Shown here one piece after another: positions 1-29,629 of a DNA stretch of 64,000 bases. This DNA is from Euleptes europaea (lineage: Eukaryota > Chordata > Lepidosauria > Squamata > Sphaerodactylidae), in assembly GCF_029931775.1 (NCBI RefSeq), contig NC_079312.1, positions 10,423,821 through 10,487,820 of the forward strand. Direction: 5' to 3'. Within the stretch, counting starts at the first letter, position 1. Every line of letters begins with the position of its first letter. The notes beneath the pieces are model-generated. The model was not told the origin of the DNA, did no database searches, and worked only from the letters and a program-made list of their open reading frames with translations. A program made the translations under genes and the position numbers.

Positions 1-995
1 GGTTGATATGGAAGGTGGACTCTACGCCCTGAGACCCTGCTGAGGGCCCTCTCCTGCTCACTTTTCTTCGGCGGCATCTCTGATCTCCAGGAACTTCTCA
101 ACCTGCTGTTTGCACGTCTCGCTTTGCCTTCCGACAAAAGAGTTGGAGCAGGACTGTACTAAGGAACAGTCTCAGAGATAATGATGATGAAGAGTTGGTT
201 TTTATCTGTCCACTTTCTCTACCACTTAAGGCAAAATCAAAATGGCTTGCAATCACCTTCCCTTCCCCTCCCCACAACAGACACTCTGTGAGGTAGGTGG
301 GACTGAGAGAGCTGTGACTAGCCCAAGATCACCTAGCTGGCTTCGTGTGGAGGAGTGGGGAAACCAACCCAGTTCACCAGATTAGCCTTCGCCACTCATG
401 AGGGAGGAGTGAGGAATCAAACCCGGTTCTCCAGATCAGACTTCATCGCTCCAAACCATCACTCTTAACCACTACACCACGCTGGCTCTCTTTCCTGGCA
501 AACTGTAGGCCAAATTAGATGTATAACAAATGTCATACCACCTTTCCTCCTTGTGGTTAGCCAGAGTGGCTTAATTTGTTGTTTTATCCACTTTATCTTC
601 ACCACAATCCTGTGAGGAAGGTTAGGCTGAGAACGTGGGCCAGGCCCCAGGTCAGCCAGCAGTTTTCATTGGCAAAGTGGCCATTTGGCCCTGGGCCTCC
701 GAGATCCTTCTCTGACAGTCTACCCACTGAACCTAACTGGCTCCGAGGGACATTTTCACCCCCTACCCCTCGTGTTTTTCCAGAGAGTGGAGATTTTCCA
801 CCCTCGTGTCTCTACTACTGACAGTTTCTTGGCTTCTCCTGAGTAAACCTTTGCTTCCCTGGCAAATAGCGGAGGGATGTTCTGGAGCTGCTCTTTGCCA
901 GGACGGTCTGATTCCGTTCCTTTTTGGCCCTGCAAGTCGCATCGTCATCCTGAAGTGAGGGGCCCGTTTGGAGACCCCTCCTGGCTTCCTTTTCT
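1..995. other. Duplicated upstream flank of a type-1 KRAB-ZNF module
   Basis: No gene is seen here. The stretch is paralogous to about 18040-20046, and its last part to about 41995-42217 plus 43392-43530. It ends about 2.5 kb upstream of exon 1 of gene 1. It holds a reversed tRNA-SINE and old unclassified repeat sequence. It is the empty-site copy for the L1 at 18560-19580: the target sequence aacaaatgtcatacca is uninterrupted near position 525-540. Confidence 0.75.
192..492 (-). repeat. tRNA-derived SINE (family A), reverse orientation
   Basis: Read on the minus strand, the element starts with a tRNA-like head (gagccagcgtggtgtagtgg), continues through the body 'cacatgaagccagctgggtgacc', and ends in the tail 'catataaaaaccaactcttc'. 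The same family recurs in this window near 5466, 14503, 15165, 18205, 22194, 24174, 40078, 40742, 45955 and 52500. The tRNA-like head is a Pol III promoter relic, not a tRNA gene. Confidence 0.8.
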
Positions 996-2992
996 TTTTT
1001 CTTTTTTTAAAGAATTTTTATTATTTTCTCATTTAATACCTCATACATACATCACTACTGAATATTAAAAAAAATAGTAAATGTAAATTAAAGTCTAATA
1101 AAATGTCTAATACAAATAAAAATGACTCCCCGTTCACTTTCTTCCGTCTGAAAATAAATTGTAAGTACTTTTGCTGACAGCATAATCCCCATCTATATAA
1201 AAAATTTATCCTTTCCCTGTTTTATCTAATACAAATCTTATGGTATCCTAGTTAGCCATTATACAAAATACATACATGGGATTAAATCAAAATTTATCCT
1301 TTAAATTGATCCATCAGAAAATAATTTCCACAATAAGTTCTCCACACCTCCTTACTCCCAAAAAATTCTAGATTATCGCTAGGTATTTATATAATAATAA
1401 AAAAAAGATTTTTTTTTACCCAACATCTTTCTATTCATTAAAAGAAGTATATAATTTCCAACAAGATTCGCCCATTCTTTATTTAAAGCATTAATATTCT
1501 AATAAATCAAAATCAATTATGATTCTCTTTCCATTTAAACCAGTCCCTTTAATCCATTCCCTTTAATCATGTCACCAAGAAAGACCCCTCTTTTGTATTA
1601 GTCTCTTCTCTCGGAATTTCCAGCGTTTCCTTCTTGCCTCCAATAGCAATAGGCATCGAAAATCATCCTTGGAGGTCATTATTGAAGTCTCTTCTGCATA
1701 CTGATGGTCTTCATAGTAGATCCAGTCTGCTCCATCCCACATTCAAATAAAAAAGTCTTGTCAGTTCCAATTGTCTTGCTCATTAGGTATTCCAAGCGTA
1801 TATTCAAGATTTCCTCAGGCAGGTTATAGAGACACAAATCCAAGTCCTTCACTGTCAAATCCATTGTTGGTAGCAGGATTTTCACACTTTGCTTATTGAA
1901 ATTTCCCATTTCATCTGAGTGTATCCTCTGTGTTTCTTCTCTCTTGTCATCAAGTGGCAATTCTATAGAACCATTAAGGTCTTCCTCATTTATTTTTTGG
2001 GTAGGTGACTGGATATCAACATTCATTGTAACAGCCATCCATTCTATCTGCTTTGCCAGCTGCTCCTGTTTTTTTAACATTTGTTGATACCATCTGGCAG
2101 AGGCCTCGTACTGCTGGGCAAACAGATCTTGGATTTTTTCCATTTTCTCCAGGGTATGGGTAGACTGATAACTTTTATCAAACACAATCACTGTGAACAG
2201 GAAGTCAGCCAGATATGATGCAGCTACGGACCTTCCGTCTTCCCCTTTATCGTAGTTTTTAGTATAAGCCTTTTATTGGATGCATCGAAGGAGTTTCTGG
2301 TCATGCGTAGTTCTCTACTTCCCTTCTGCAGAGTCGACAGGCATTTCAATTTTGAGTACGTGGCAGGCTGATCTTCCTAACCCGGAAAGGTATTGTGATC
2401 AAGGGAGGGGAGGGTTTTAGTGCTTCCTTTCCCTCAACCGTCACAGAGTCTAATAGGTATTTGTCACGTCCATCAAAAAGTCAATTGTTTAGTCTACCCA
2501 AATTTATAACTTCTTTACTGCTTTATCCAATGTCTTGTCTCAGCCAGTCAGTTTTTTGATTGGGGGGGGGGAAGAGGTCGGAGTTTCCAATTATTTCTAA
2601 CAGCCAGGATGCTCTTCTATTCCCAATAAAAGCGAAAGTATTCTTGTTACTCACATAGACTTCAGATAGTGAGGTATTTGTTCGTTAATTAGTTGATAAG
2701 TTGGTAATAGGTGGTGGAGATCCTGGCCAGACGCCAAAGAAAACGCTCACGGCGATGCTTCTCCCCTCAATGCCAGGCAGGACTGTCTCCACACCTCCAG
2801 GGGACTTAAGAAAGCTCCCTTGGAGAGTATGGGCGTCAAACTGCTATCTTCAGGCAGCAGAGGAATTCCTGTATCCCACTCCACTAATTAGGACTGGGTT
2901 GGAGTGAAATACATCACTCCAATTAGAGCATATCTTGGATTCTCTTGAGAGCTTCTCAAGAGACAAGCGCCGGGATCAGCTCAACTACCGGA
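996..2992 (-). mobile_element. L1-type retrotransposon lacking ORF2 (HAL1-like or internally deleted)
   Basis: A 2-kb insertion is flanked by an 18-bp perfect target-site duplication (ctcctggcttccttttct at 978-995 and 2993-3010). A poly-T/A-rich tract at 991-1017 marks the 3' end of a minus-strand element. Its tail resembles the tail of the L1 at 7141. The paralogous site at about 20036-20055 is uninterrupted. The only sizeable reading frame is 1679-2191 on the minus strand. No reverse transcriptase or endonuclease motif is visible. The apparent 5' end, at the 2992 side, looks non-truncated because about 800 bp of leader-like sequence precede the ORF. Insertion and strand are well supported. 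The L1 assignment rests on the tail and the ORF1-like coiled coil. Confidence 0.7.
1679..2191 (-). pseudogene. ORF1p-like coiled-coil protein of the L1-type element
   Basis: This 170-aa reading frame lies inside the retroposon at 996-2992. Residues about 10-60 are rich in K, E, Q, L and M with heptad-like spacing (for example KMEKIQDLFAQQY and KKQEQLAKQIEWM), as in the coiled-coil trimerisation part of L1 ORF1p. The rest is acidic and I do not recognise a complete RNA-recognition domain. The start is taken at the methionine before IVFDKSYQ, but the true start may lie further upstream in degraded sequence. It is probably a truncated ORF1 relic and not a host gene. Confidence 0.45.
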
Positions 2993-3417
2993 CTCCTGGC
3001 TTCCTTTTCTGATGAGTTCTGCCCTCCGCCATCAACCGTCGCTTCCAGTGCCAAAAGAACTTGGCAGGGGGTGGGATCTGGGGTTCCTTCCATGTTTGGC
3101 CTGCCTTCTTTTGGGGGTGGGAGGGCTCATTATTACTCTCTCCCCTGTTCCACACCCTTTCCTTTTTGTTCTTGTGGTATAAACCTTCCCCACAGTGACA
3201 AGATGTTTTTAGGGTAGAAAGTGTGCAGACGTTGGGTCGCTGCTGTGAGGTCAGTTTTGTATTGAACTTGGACAGCAGGGTAGTTTCATAAAACAGCAGA
3301 GATTTATTTATCGATATACATGTGAAGCTGCCCCACAGAGCCACAAACATACAACGATACCTTTTCTTCCGCTTTCCCCAATACTTTGGGTTTTTTAGTC
3401 GTTTTGGGTTTTGTTGC

Positions 3418-3445
3418 AGGGAACTACATTTCCCAGAAGGACTTG
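3418..3445 (+). promoter_or_regulatory. ZNF143/THAP11-like promoter motif of gene 1
   Basis: The sequence ggaactacatttcccagaag matches the known SBS/ACTACA-TTCCCA promoter element bound by ZNF143 and THAP11. It sits about 90 bp upstream of the exon-1 ATG. The motif recurs at the same distance in all six exon-1 copies of the window, which supports a core promoter role. No TATA box was seen. Confidence 0.6.
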
Positions 3446-3529
3446 CATGCGCCAGAGAAGTCAACCCTGCCTTTCCTAGGTACCCATGGGTTTGTTTTTC
3501 CAGGAGGCAGAGAAGCAAGTGTGTGGAAT

Positions 3530-12201
<8,672 letters not shown>

Positions 12202-12539
12202 AGCGTTATTTTACACCAGAAGATTCACACAAGCAAAGAGCCATCCCATCAAACTTGGGATGCAGGATACCAGTTGAAGTGGCTGACCTGCCAGGATGTG
12301 GAAAACTTCGTGGGACCACTGTGGACAGTATACATTTACCTTTTCAAGGAATTGCTGAATACTTACCTTTTGAAGGACTGTGTAACTTTTGGATCATATG
12401 TGTTGGTCTTGGACTGCTTGTTGGTGATGCACATATTCTTGTTGCGTGTGTTATATTTGTGTTCATAATTGTCATGTGTTGTGTTATTGTGTAGCATTAT
12501 AAAAAAAAGCTTGCACTTGGTTTATACATCTTTGCATCT
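12202..12539. other. 3' flank of gene 1
   Basis: This stretch contains former 3' UTR (cagaagattcacacaagcaa, shared with 33395 and 51400), then AT-rich sequence without a recognised repeat. No clear polyadenylation cluster or gene was seen. Confidence 0.5.
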
Positions 12540-12820
12540 ATGCAGATTTCCCAACCTCAGGTACTAGCATAGAGGTGCCTTTTCCCTACAACCTGCAGGT
12601 AATAGCAAAAGATCTCCTGCTATTACAACTGATCTGCAGCCGATCGAGATCAGCTCACCTGGAGAAAAAGGCTGCTTTGGCAATTGGACTCTATGGCATT
12701 GAAGTCCCTCCCCTGCCAAACCCCACCCTCCTCACGTTCCACCCCAAAAATCTCCTGCCCATAGCGAAGAGGGACCTGGCTGCCCTATTGATGTCCCTAT
12801 CCTCAGGATCCATCCCCAAA
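12540..12820 (+). repeat. Squamate SINE-like repeat (family B)
   Basis: The repeat carries 'gatctcctgctattacaact', then 'gatcgagatcagctcacctg', and ends near 'gaagagggacctggctgccc'. Copies at 57862-58056 (reverse), 58292-58440 and 58440-58610 share this order. I do not know its formal family name. It belongs to the flank of the type-2 heads at 13.9 and 59.2 kb. Confidence 0.6.
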
Positions 12821-12824
12821 TCTT

Positions 12825-13620
12825 TGGGGCGTGTGTGTGTGGCTCAGCTATAGAGCATCTGTTCGGCATGCAGAAGGTCCCATGTTCAATCCCCGGCATT
12901 TCCAGTCAAAGGGACTAAGCAAGTAGGTGATGTGAAAGACCTCTGCTTGAGACCCTGGAGAGCCGCTGCCAGTCTGAGTAGACATTGCTGATGTTGCAGC
13001 AAAGCGGAGGTTTGTGGAGGAGAGAGACCCCAGACCATTAGTCGAGAAAACAGTTTTATTGCAGCTGCGGCTCAGCCGCCTTAACAAGCATAAAGACTGA
13101 GCCCCGATTGGACTGGGGAATGAACTTTTACCCTAGTAGTTCCATGCTAAGACATGACACGCGTCAACATTCGGTGCTGATCTGGTCGTTTCACGGAGTC
13201 AGGAGAACAGGGCTTCCATCCAGTCCCCTTTACCATTCACCATGGCTTTCCCCCCACTGACTCAACACACAGTCTTGGACTGCAGCAGACTTTTCCGTGG
13301 CTGTCTCGCTGACTTTGATGGACCAAAGAGGGTCTGATTCAGTAGAAGGCGGCTGCCCCCTTCCCCCCCCCCCACGCAGCCCCAGAAGAGCCAGGGGGGT
13401 GGGTTGGGGGGCTGTGGCTCAGTGGTAGAGAATCTGCTCGACATGCAGAAGGTCCCAGGTTCAATCCCCAGCATCTCCAGTCAAAGGGACGAAGCAAGTA
13501 GGTGATGTGAAAGACCCCTCTCTGCCTGAGACCCTGGAGAGTCGCTGCCAGTCTGAGTAGTAGACAATGCTGACTTTGATGGACCAAAGAGGGTCTGATT
13601 CAGTCGAAGGCAGCTTCGTG
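12825..13620 (+). repeat. Two copies of tRNA-headed SINE (family C)
   Basis: Copies at about 12825-12990 and 13405-13620 start with 'gtggctcagtggtagag' and 'catctgctt/gg-catgcagaagg', which is a tRNA-like A/B-box head. They end in 'gagggtctgattcagt' and 'gaaggcagctt'. Between them lies about 400 bp of unclassified sequence. Another copy precedes the exon 1 at 59152 (58650-58860). Confidence 0.7.
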
Positions 13621-13805
13621 TGTCTTCCTGGGTCCCCCAGCCAGAGCTGCAACAAAGTGCTGCAACAAACCCTAAAGACTTTGGGGGGGAAAGGATTTCA
13701 GCATCTCTCCAGCTGGTCTCTTATGCAGTGGGGCCGTCAGAGGAAGCTGCTCCCCCTCTTTCCAAAGACTTCTGTTCTGTTCCTCCCTCTAGGTCTGGTT
13801 GTTGC

Positions 13806-13835
13806 AGGGAACTACATTTCCCACAAGGCCTTGCG
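13806..13835 (+). promoter_or_regulatory. ZNF143/THAP11-like promoter motif, type-2 head
   Basis: The sequence ggaactacatttcccacaag precedes the exon-1 ATG by about 90 bp, as in the type-1 heads. 'Cacaagg' replaces 'cagaagg' in all three type-2 copies (13810, 39370 and 59042). Confidence 0.55.
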
Positions 13836-13918
13836 AGCACCATTGATCTCAACCCTGCCATTCCCACGTGTTGGATGGGGCGGCTCTTCTCAGAGAGGGA
13901 GGAGGACCATTGTGGGCA

Positions 13919-23897
<9,979 letters not shown>

Positions 23898-24460
23898 AAA
23901 TGCTTGGAGTGTGGGAAATGCTTCTCTCATAATAGCCACCTAGGTAGACATGGAAGGATTCATACAGAGAAGTTGGCAGTTACATATGCAAGGTAGTTCA
24001 GTTGTTGAACCCAGTATACCATCAAATAGGAGTTGTTTTGGTTTGTTTTTTCATTTTATTGGACTTGACCAAGAGAAGGCGAGTTCTGTTCAATTTTATG
24101 AACTGGTATTTCTTGGAGACTTTCAGTATATTCCACTTGCCAGAGGTTGGAAAAAAACAGTTCCAAAAAAACTGCTCCTACACATGAAGCCAGCTGGGTG
24201 ACCTTGGGCTAGTCAAGCTGTCTCAGCCCCACCTACCTCACAAGGTGTCTGTTGTGGGAAGGGGAAGGTGATTGCAAGCTGGAATATTATTTCTTAAGTG
24301 GTGGAGAAAGTCGGCATATAAAACCCAACGCTTCTTCATATTTTAATCATTTTTGAACAAAAATTATTTTAATAAAATCCAAGGTTTTTTAAAAAACATT
24401 TCTTTTCCTATTCTGTTTTTGTATGTTCCCGACATATACACCAGAAAACGTATGACACTT
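23898..24460. other. Finger remnant and recombination junction downstream of gene 3
   Basis: To 23973 a fifteenth finger (SHNSHLGRH) is readable. At about 23974 the sequence switches abruptly into type-2 intron 1 sequence (gttacatatgcaaggtagtt, as at 15735 and 41113). It then enters a SINE-A fragment (24174-24335) and intron-2 sequence of the type-1 kind (as at 5740 and 46230). No KRAB exon lies between. This junction is a product of unequal recombination between modules. Confidence 0.75.
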
Positions 24461-24589
24461 AATGTGGTCTTGAGCACCTTTCTGCAACAGAAGCAAGAAA
24501 TTCCTTCCCTCTTCCTTTGGTCATTTGGTTGGACCAGGCAATATTATTTTTTTCCTTAAAATACAAACATGCTTAAAACAAAAACACTC

Positions 24590-25042
24590 TTACAGACACA
24601 TCTTGGTCTGAACTACTGCATCAAAATCTGGAGTCAAAGTCTGTGCTGTAGCAATTTTGAGTATGCTGGTCAGGTGTGTCTCTGCAAGTAGAAAATGTGC
24701 TTTTGATTTATTGATGTTCATTACAGAGAAGAGCTGTGCACACGTAGATGTTGTCCCAACCATAAACAGAATTTTAGCAGCAAAAGCCTTAAGCTTGGGG
24801 TAATTAGGGCCCAAAAACTAGTAAAATTTGTTAATGCCAATTTCAGAAAATGTATCTTTAAGCACAGCATCACACTGCACATCAGTTATTTCCATCTGGA
24901 GCTCCTCTGGAACCTCATGGACATCCACCGAAAATGGAGGATGGAAAATTCCAAAATCTCTGTGTAGGTTTCTGAAGGCCGAAAACCTTCCTTGGAATTG
25001 ATTTCTGAGTTCTTGCTCTTGTCCCCCTTCCAGATCCACCAT
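24590..25042 (-). pseudogene. hAT transposase C-terminal remnant (Charlie8/GTF2IRD2-like)
   Basis: Two frames (24590-24814 and 24818-25042) carry [20 protein letters not shown], then LTSILKIATAQTLTPDFDAV. Upstream is [20 protein letters not shown]. The match is to the hAT dimerisation region found in GTF2IRD2-like domesticated genes. Here it is broken and intronic. Confidence 0.65.
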
Positions 25043-25187
25043 CCGGTTCTGCTGCCTTCCTGACTTCCATGTTCCCGTTACGTGTCACACCCTGCCGGAG
25101 TTCTCTGCACACTTTTGCCCGCTCTGTTGATCGCTGACCCAGAGCTCCCCCTCCATAGTCTCTCTGTGGAAAATCCCATCCTGCACT

Positions 25188-26423
25188 TGAAGCGGGTCAT
25201 GCTGTTCAGATGACCGGCCCTTAGAATGTATCACTTACTGAGAAGTGAAGTAATCTTAGGCAGTCATTGAGTAAGCAGGACTCAACAACTTTACTTACTT
25301 TTAAAAAGCAAGTCTTTTTATTGACGTACTTCTAGTACAATATGTATAAATGCAGATTATCAAGTCTTTAACACTTCTATAAAACCTCTTGTCAAAGTAC
25401 ATTGTATTTACAATGTATGAAGTAAAAGCAAGCAAGTCTTACATACTATTCAGTTTCAAAATCCAACTTCTAAAATATAACAGTCAAATTATTCTGATTC
25501 AGTTCAAAGTATCTAATTCATCAAGTCTAGAATAATGTATTGTCGAAGGCTAGAATAATGTATTTAAGCCATACATACCAGTCAGCCTTTTCTTGAGAGC
25601 CTTTGGAAGGAGTGTTAATTTTACCATCAGGAGGGACATCTTTATCCCCACTTTCAGATAACATGAGCAGTGCAATAATGTCTTAGTTGCAGCTGTTCAG
25701 GTTATTAGCTTCTCCCCATGACCAAAGATGGGCTTCCTTTCCTTTCAGTCTATTTTGCTTAAAGTATAAACAATCATTTCTGAGCTCCATGATCACGCCA
25801 CATACTCAATTTTCATACCATTCTCATATTCAATACAATACACATTAAATGAGACTATAAATCTACAATACAATATAGAACTATATAAATCATAAAACAC
25901 AATTATTGCTTACATTGTAACATGTAACCATCTGGTCAGTAGGAAACCTTCAGCAAGGTCACAGAAAGCAAGAATTTTACTGCACTTACAGAGAGCAGGA
26001 ACCTTACTGCACCTATAGCCCTGAGGTTATATAATAGCAGGACTTTTCTGCTCTTGAGATATGAGCAGCTGACAGCTGGCAGATGAATCAGAAAGGGTAA
26101 TTTCAGATACACCTTTCTGGCAGATAGTGAAGGGTGACTCTGTTCTTCTCCCTTCAAGGACAAGATAGTGAAGGGTGACTCTGTTCTTCTCCCTTCAAGG
26201 ACAAGACCAGGGTAAGTTAGTTAGCTCCTGAAAAATTCAGACCTTGAGAGAATTCAGTCAGCCTGTTCTAAGGATATTTGCATTTTGTAAGCTGTTGCCA
26301 GACTTTTCATTACACAAACCTCTGCAGTTTGTGGTTCAGTTTTGTATGTTGTGTTCAGGCTCTACATGGAATTAATTCTGCACATGTACACAAAATACCA
26401 TAATTATGTCAGAGACCGTGACA
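25188..26423 (-). mobile_element. Solo LTR fossil (LTR family 1), 1.24 kb
   Basis: A solo LTR with TG...CA ends and a 4-bp target-site duplication (cact at 25184-25187 and 26424-26427). The empty paralogous site is near 47217. It belongs to the same family as 33759-34950 and 54828-57080. The internal region is absent, so the element is not whole. A 4-bp duplication fits class-I-type endogenous retroviruses or Gypsy relatives, and I cannot decide between them. It inserted after the duplication that separated the array-4 and gene-5 introns. Confidence 0.75.
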
Positions 26424-26849
26424 CACTCTAGGTCAGGGGCAGGGCCTCTGAGAGGAATTTTATGAGGTGGTGCCTCATTAGGTGCTCCATTAGGCATCTT
26501 TTTAAAATCCTTTTTATACAAGGTGAGAATGGAGTGTGTCACTGATTTTCGACGTTTGAGGCCTTCTGCCCCTATGCTTCCTCCTACATAATAAAGAGTG
26601 AAAAGAGAGTCAGAAGAATGCACATTTGAACATCTTGAGATGCTTCAATGCAGATCAGGAGAAAAATTCACATTTGAACATCCTTTTATTTATACTACAG
26701 TTATGCAATGTGCATAAGATGAAAGAATTCTAAATCAAAAGAGAAACAAAGCAGACTTTGTATTTACTTAAAAATGAGCTTTCCTTGCCTTTTTTTGTGA
26801 AAAATGTCTAATGGCAGCATCAAAACTAATCGTTCTGGCAATGTTTGGT

Positions 26850-27257
26850 TCAATACTCAGCTTGGCCAAAGTGACAAGACTCTCTTGATACACTGTAGAC
26901 CTTAAAAAAGTTCTTAATCAGCTTGAGTTTGCTAAATGATTTCTCTGCAAAAGCTACCGTTGCTGGAATTGTTAAAAGAATTCGTAAACTGACACAAACC
27001 TTTGGGAATACTTTAGGCAATGAGATGCGACCATTGGTAACATACTTTTCTATTTCGTTTTGAGAAGGAATCGCAGTAGTGATGCAACTAATGTCAAGGC
27101 CTAGAGTATTCTTCTCATTTTCCAAACTCACTTCCACCTGAGACTGCATTTCTGTTTCTTTCAGCTCATTTTTGTCATTTTCTGCATGTCTCCTTTTCAA
27201 AATCCTGTTCATTGTTACCCAAATCAGCTGCTCCTTGTTTGGAGATAAGATGTTCAA
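26850..27257 (-). pseudogene. Second hAT-type transposase remnant (135 aa)
   Basis: This is the best-preserved copy of the family also seen at 8593-8961. It reads [20 protein letters not shown] and later [20 protein letters not shown], then [11 protein letters not shown], the hAT dimerisation motif. Degraded upstream coding runs on to about 27500. Confidence 0.65.
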
Positions 27258-28097
27258 GAGTTTTTTCTTGTTCTAGTTCTATAGGTGGCTTGAATGAGAA
27301 TTTTTTTGAAGGCGCCCTTAATCCAACTTGAACGATCTTTCATTGCCCCCTTTTTCATGTTCCTCTCGTTCTTTCTTTTCCTTTCTGAACTTCTGATTTG
27401 TGAGGACATTTTCGATGGATGATTTATAATTTCTTCTTTTATATCTAAAAAAGGAAAATTTTATTCCTGACCAGCTCTGATCATTGCCATATTGCTTCAA
27501 AAAATCCTGAGCCTAATCTTACAAAATTTTAAAGTGAATGAATCTGTGAAAATGTAGCCTAATGTCACTAAAGTGATTAAAGAGAAGGATTAGAACATAC
27601 CTTCCACTTAACTGTCCAAATTTGCTCTTTAAAGATGGTTTTTTAATGTACTAGCGCACCAGCCCTTCCACTACAACAGTGGCCACCGGCCTAAACATTC
27701 TGACTGGTACATTCTGCCCCTGATGGAAGACCTTGCGAATGTAATGTAACAACAAGGATATATAAAACTATGCTATGTAGGCCAAAGTAAGATATAAATA
27801 CTAGTCTTCATGTGCAAACTTCTTATGGACTCCAGGAAACTCTTGAGCCCCTTTGGGCTCCCTTTGGACCTTCTCTGGGCCCCAAGGCCCCAGTGGGATG
27901 CACCTGCTGAACCCTCCTCTCATAGGGCCTGGTCAGGGATCTATCATTCCAGGCACAGAGCCCAGATTCTGTTCCTAGGGACTGTCACTTTGGAGCTTTC
28001 ATTCCAGTCTCAGAACACTGAGTCTATTCCCAGGGGCTGTCATTCCACTCCGAGAACACTTCTGCTACTCCTCAGTGCTGTCATTCCACTCACTGTC

Positions 28098-29621
28098 AGA
28101 GGCTACCTGACAACAGATTCAGACTCTGAGAAGACCAGGTCCAAGGGCAGAGTCCTCCTTCCCCACCCACACTGACAGAGAAAACAGCTGATGAGGATGT
28201 ATTGCCAAGACAAACCTTAAAGTCACCGGCTAAAGAGCAGCCTAAGGAAAACGAGACGCCGGCCGACCCAGGAACATCGAGGAAGCTGGCAAGGGAGCCG
28301 GGAGACCATGAGGAACAGATGTCTCCTGGGACTCGTCGGAGGAAAATGGGCTGGGCCCTGGCAGAACAATGCTGGCTGGAGCAACAAAGAAGGAACCAGG
28401 ACAGCAATGGAGATAGTGAGTGAGTCTTTACAGAAGCTGCCTCCCCTTGACAGCTGCAAGTATTTAGGAGGGCTGAGTCAGCAGAAGCTGTGGAAGCAAC
28501 GCATGGAGAACCTGCGACACTCCACTCTGGCTGATGGTGTATCGACTCGGACTGTTTTCTCAACCTTGAATTCTTCTGGACTCTTCTGGACTCCCTGGCT
28601 CAATGCAGATGTCAACCCAGTGTGCGGCTGCTGTAAAAAAGGCAAATTCCATGCTGGCCATAATTAGACGAGGAATAGAGAATCAAACTGCTGATAGCAT
28701 ACTGCCCTTGTACAAATCTATGGTGAGATCACACTTGGAATACTGTGTACAGTTCTGGTCACCACACCCAAAAAAGGATATGTCAGAGTTTGAGAAGGTG
28801 CAGAAAAGAGCAACCAAAATGATTAGGGGACTAGAGCAACTGTCCTATGGGGAGCGGTTAAGACGCTTAGGGCTGTTTAGCTTGGAAAGAAGGCGGCTGA
28901 GGGGAGACATGATAGAGGTCTATAAAATTATGCATGGTTTGGAGAGAGTGGACAGGGAGAAGTTTTCCTCCCTCTCCCATAATACTAGAACACGGGGTCA
29001 TCTGCTAAAGCTGGAGGGTGAGAGATTCAAAACAGATAAAAGGAAGTATTTTTTCACACAACGCATAGTTAAATTGTGGAACTCCCTGCCCCAGAATGTG
29101 GTGATTGCTGCTGGCTTGGAGGGCTTTAAGAGGGCATATTCATGGAGGAGAGGGGTAATCATGGCCATTAGTTAGAATGGATACTAGTCATACTGCATAC
29201 CTATTCTCTCTAGTATCAGAGGATCATGCCTATTATTTTGGGTGTGGAGGAACACAGGCAGGATGCTGCTGCTGCAGTTGTCTTGTTTGTGGCTTCCTAG
29301 AGGCACCCGGTTGGCCACGGTGTGAACAGACTGCTGGACGTGATGGGCCTTGGTCTGATCCAGCAGGGCCTTTCTTATGTTCCCTGCCTGACCTTGGACC
29401 GGCCCGACCTCGACTCTGCCTCTTGCTCTGACAGATTGCCTTTCACCCTGACTGACCTTTCGACTGTTACTGGACTTTGTCTACTACACCCATTCCCAAT
29501 TAGTACAGCTGCCAGCTGTAGAAGCCTCGGCTTCAGAAACCCCAAACTTTGCCCCACCCGCTGCAGGCCTCTTCAGAGCACCGGGCTGCTACAGCAGCAC
29601 CACGCCCTGGTGGGCCAGCAT
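28098..29621 (+). mobile_element. Composite insertion with 8-bp direct repeats, containing CR1
   Basis: The minisatellite sequence is split here. 'actcactg' stands at 28090-28097 and again at 29622-29629, while the same site is uninterrupted at 9853 and 48728. The insert begins tcagaggctacctgac and ends ctggtgggccagcat. Its outer parts (28098-28595 and 29385-29621) contain a degraded open frame rich in K, E and P and no family I recognise. The centre is a CR1 LINE. An 8-bp duplication would suit a hAT, but clear terminal repeats are not visible. Confidence 0.55.
28600..29380 (+). mobile_element. CR1 LINE 3' fragment
   Basis: The frame 28603-29175 encodes the C-terminal part of CR1 ORF2: KKANSMLAIIRRGIENQTAD, then HLEYCVQFWSPHPKKDM, RATKMIRGLEQLSYGERLRR and KLWNSLPQNVV. 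A typical 3' UTR (ggtctgatccagcaggg) follows to about 29380. It is 5'-truncated. A related copy lies in reverse at 37723-39235. Confidence 0.88.
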
Positions 29622-29629
29622 ACTCACTG

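Noticed and set aside
12825-12990. tRNA gene suggested by A/B-box-like sequence
   Set aside because: It belongs to a repeated SINE family with a long non-tRNA body, and no full cloverleaf was seen.
24590-25042. Possible host gene related to GTF2IRD2 or EPM2AIP1
   Set aside because: Broken, repeated in three introns, and inside hAT terminal repeats with an 8-bp duplication. It is a transposase fossil.
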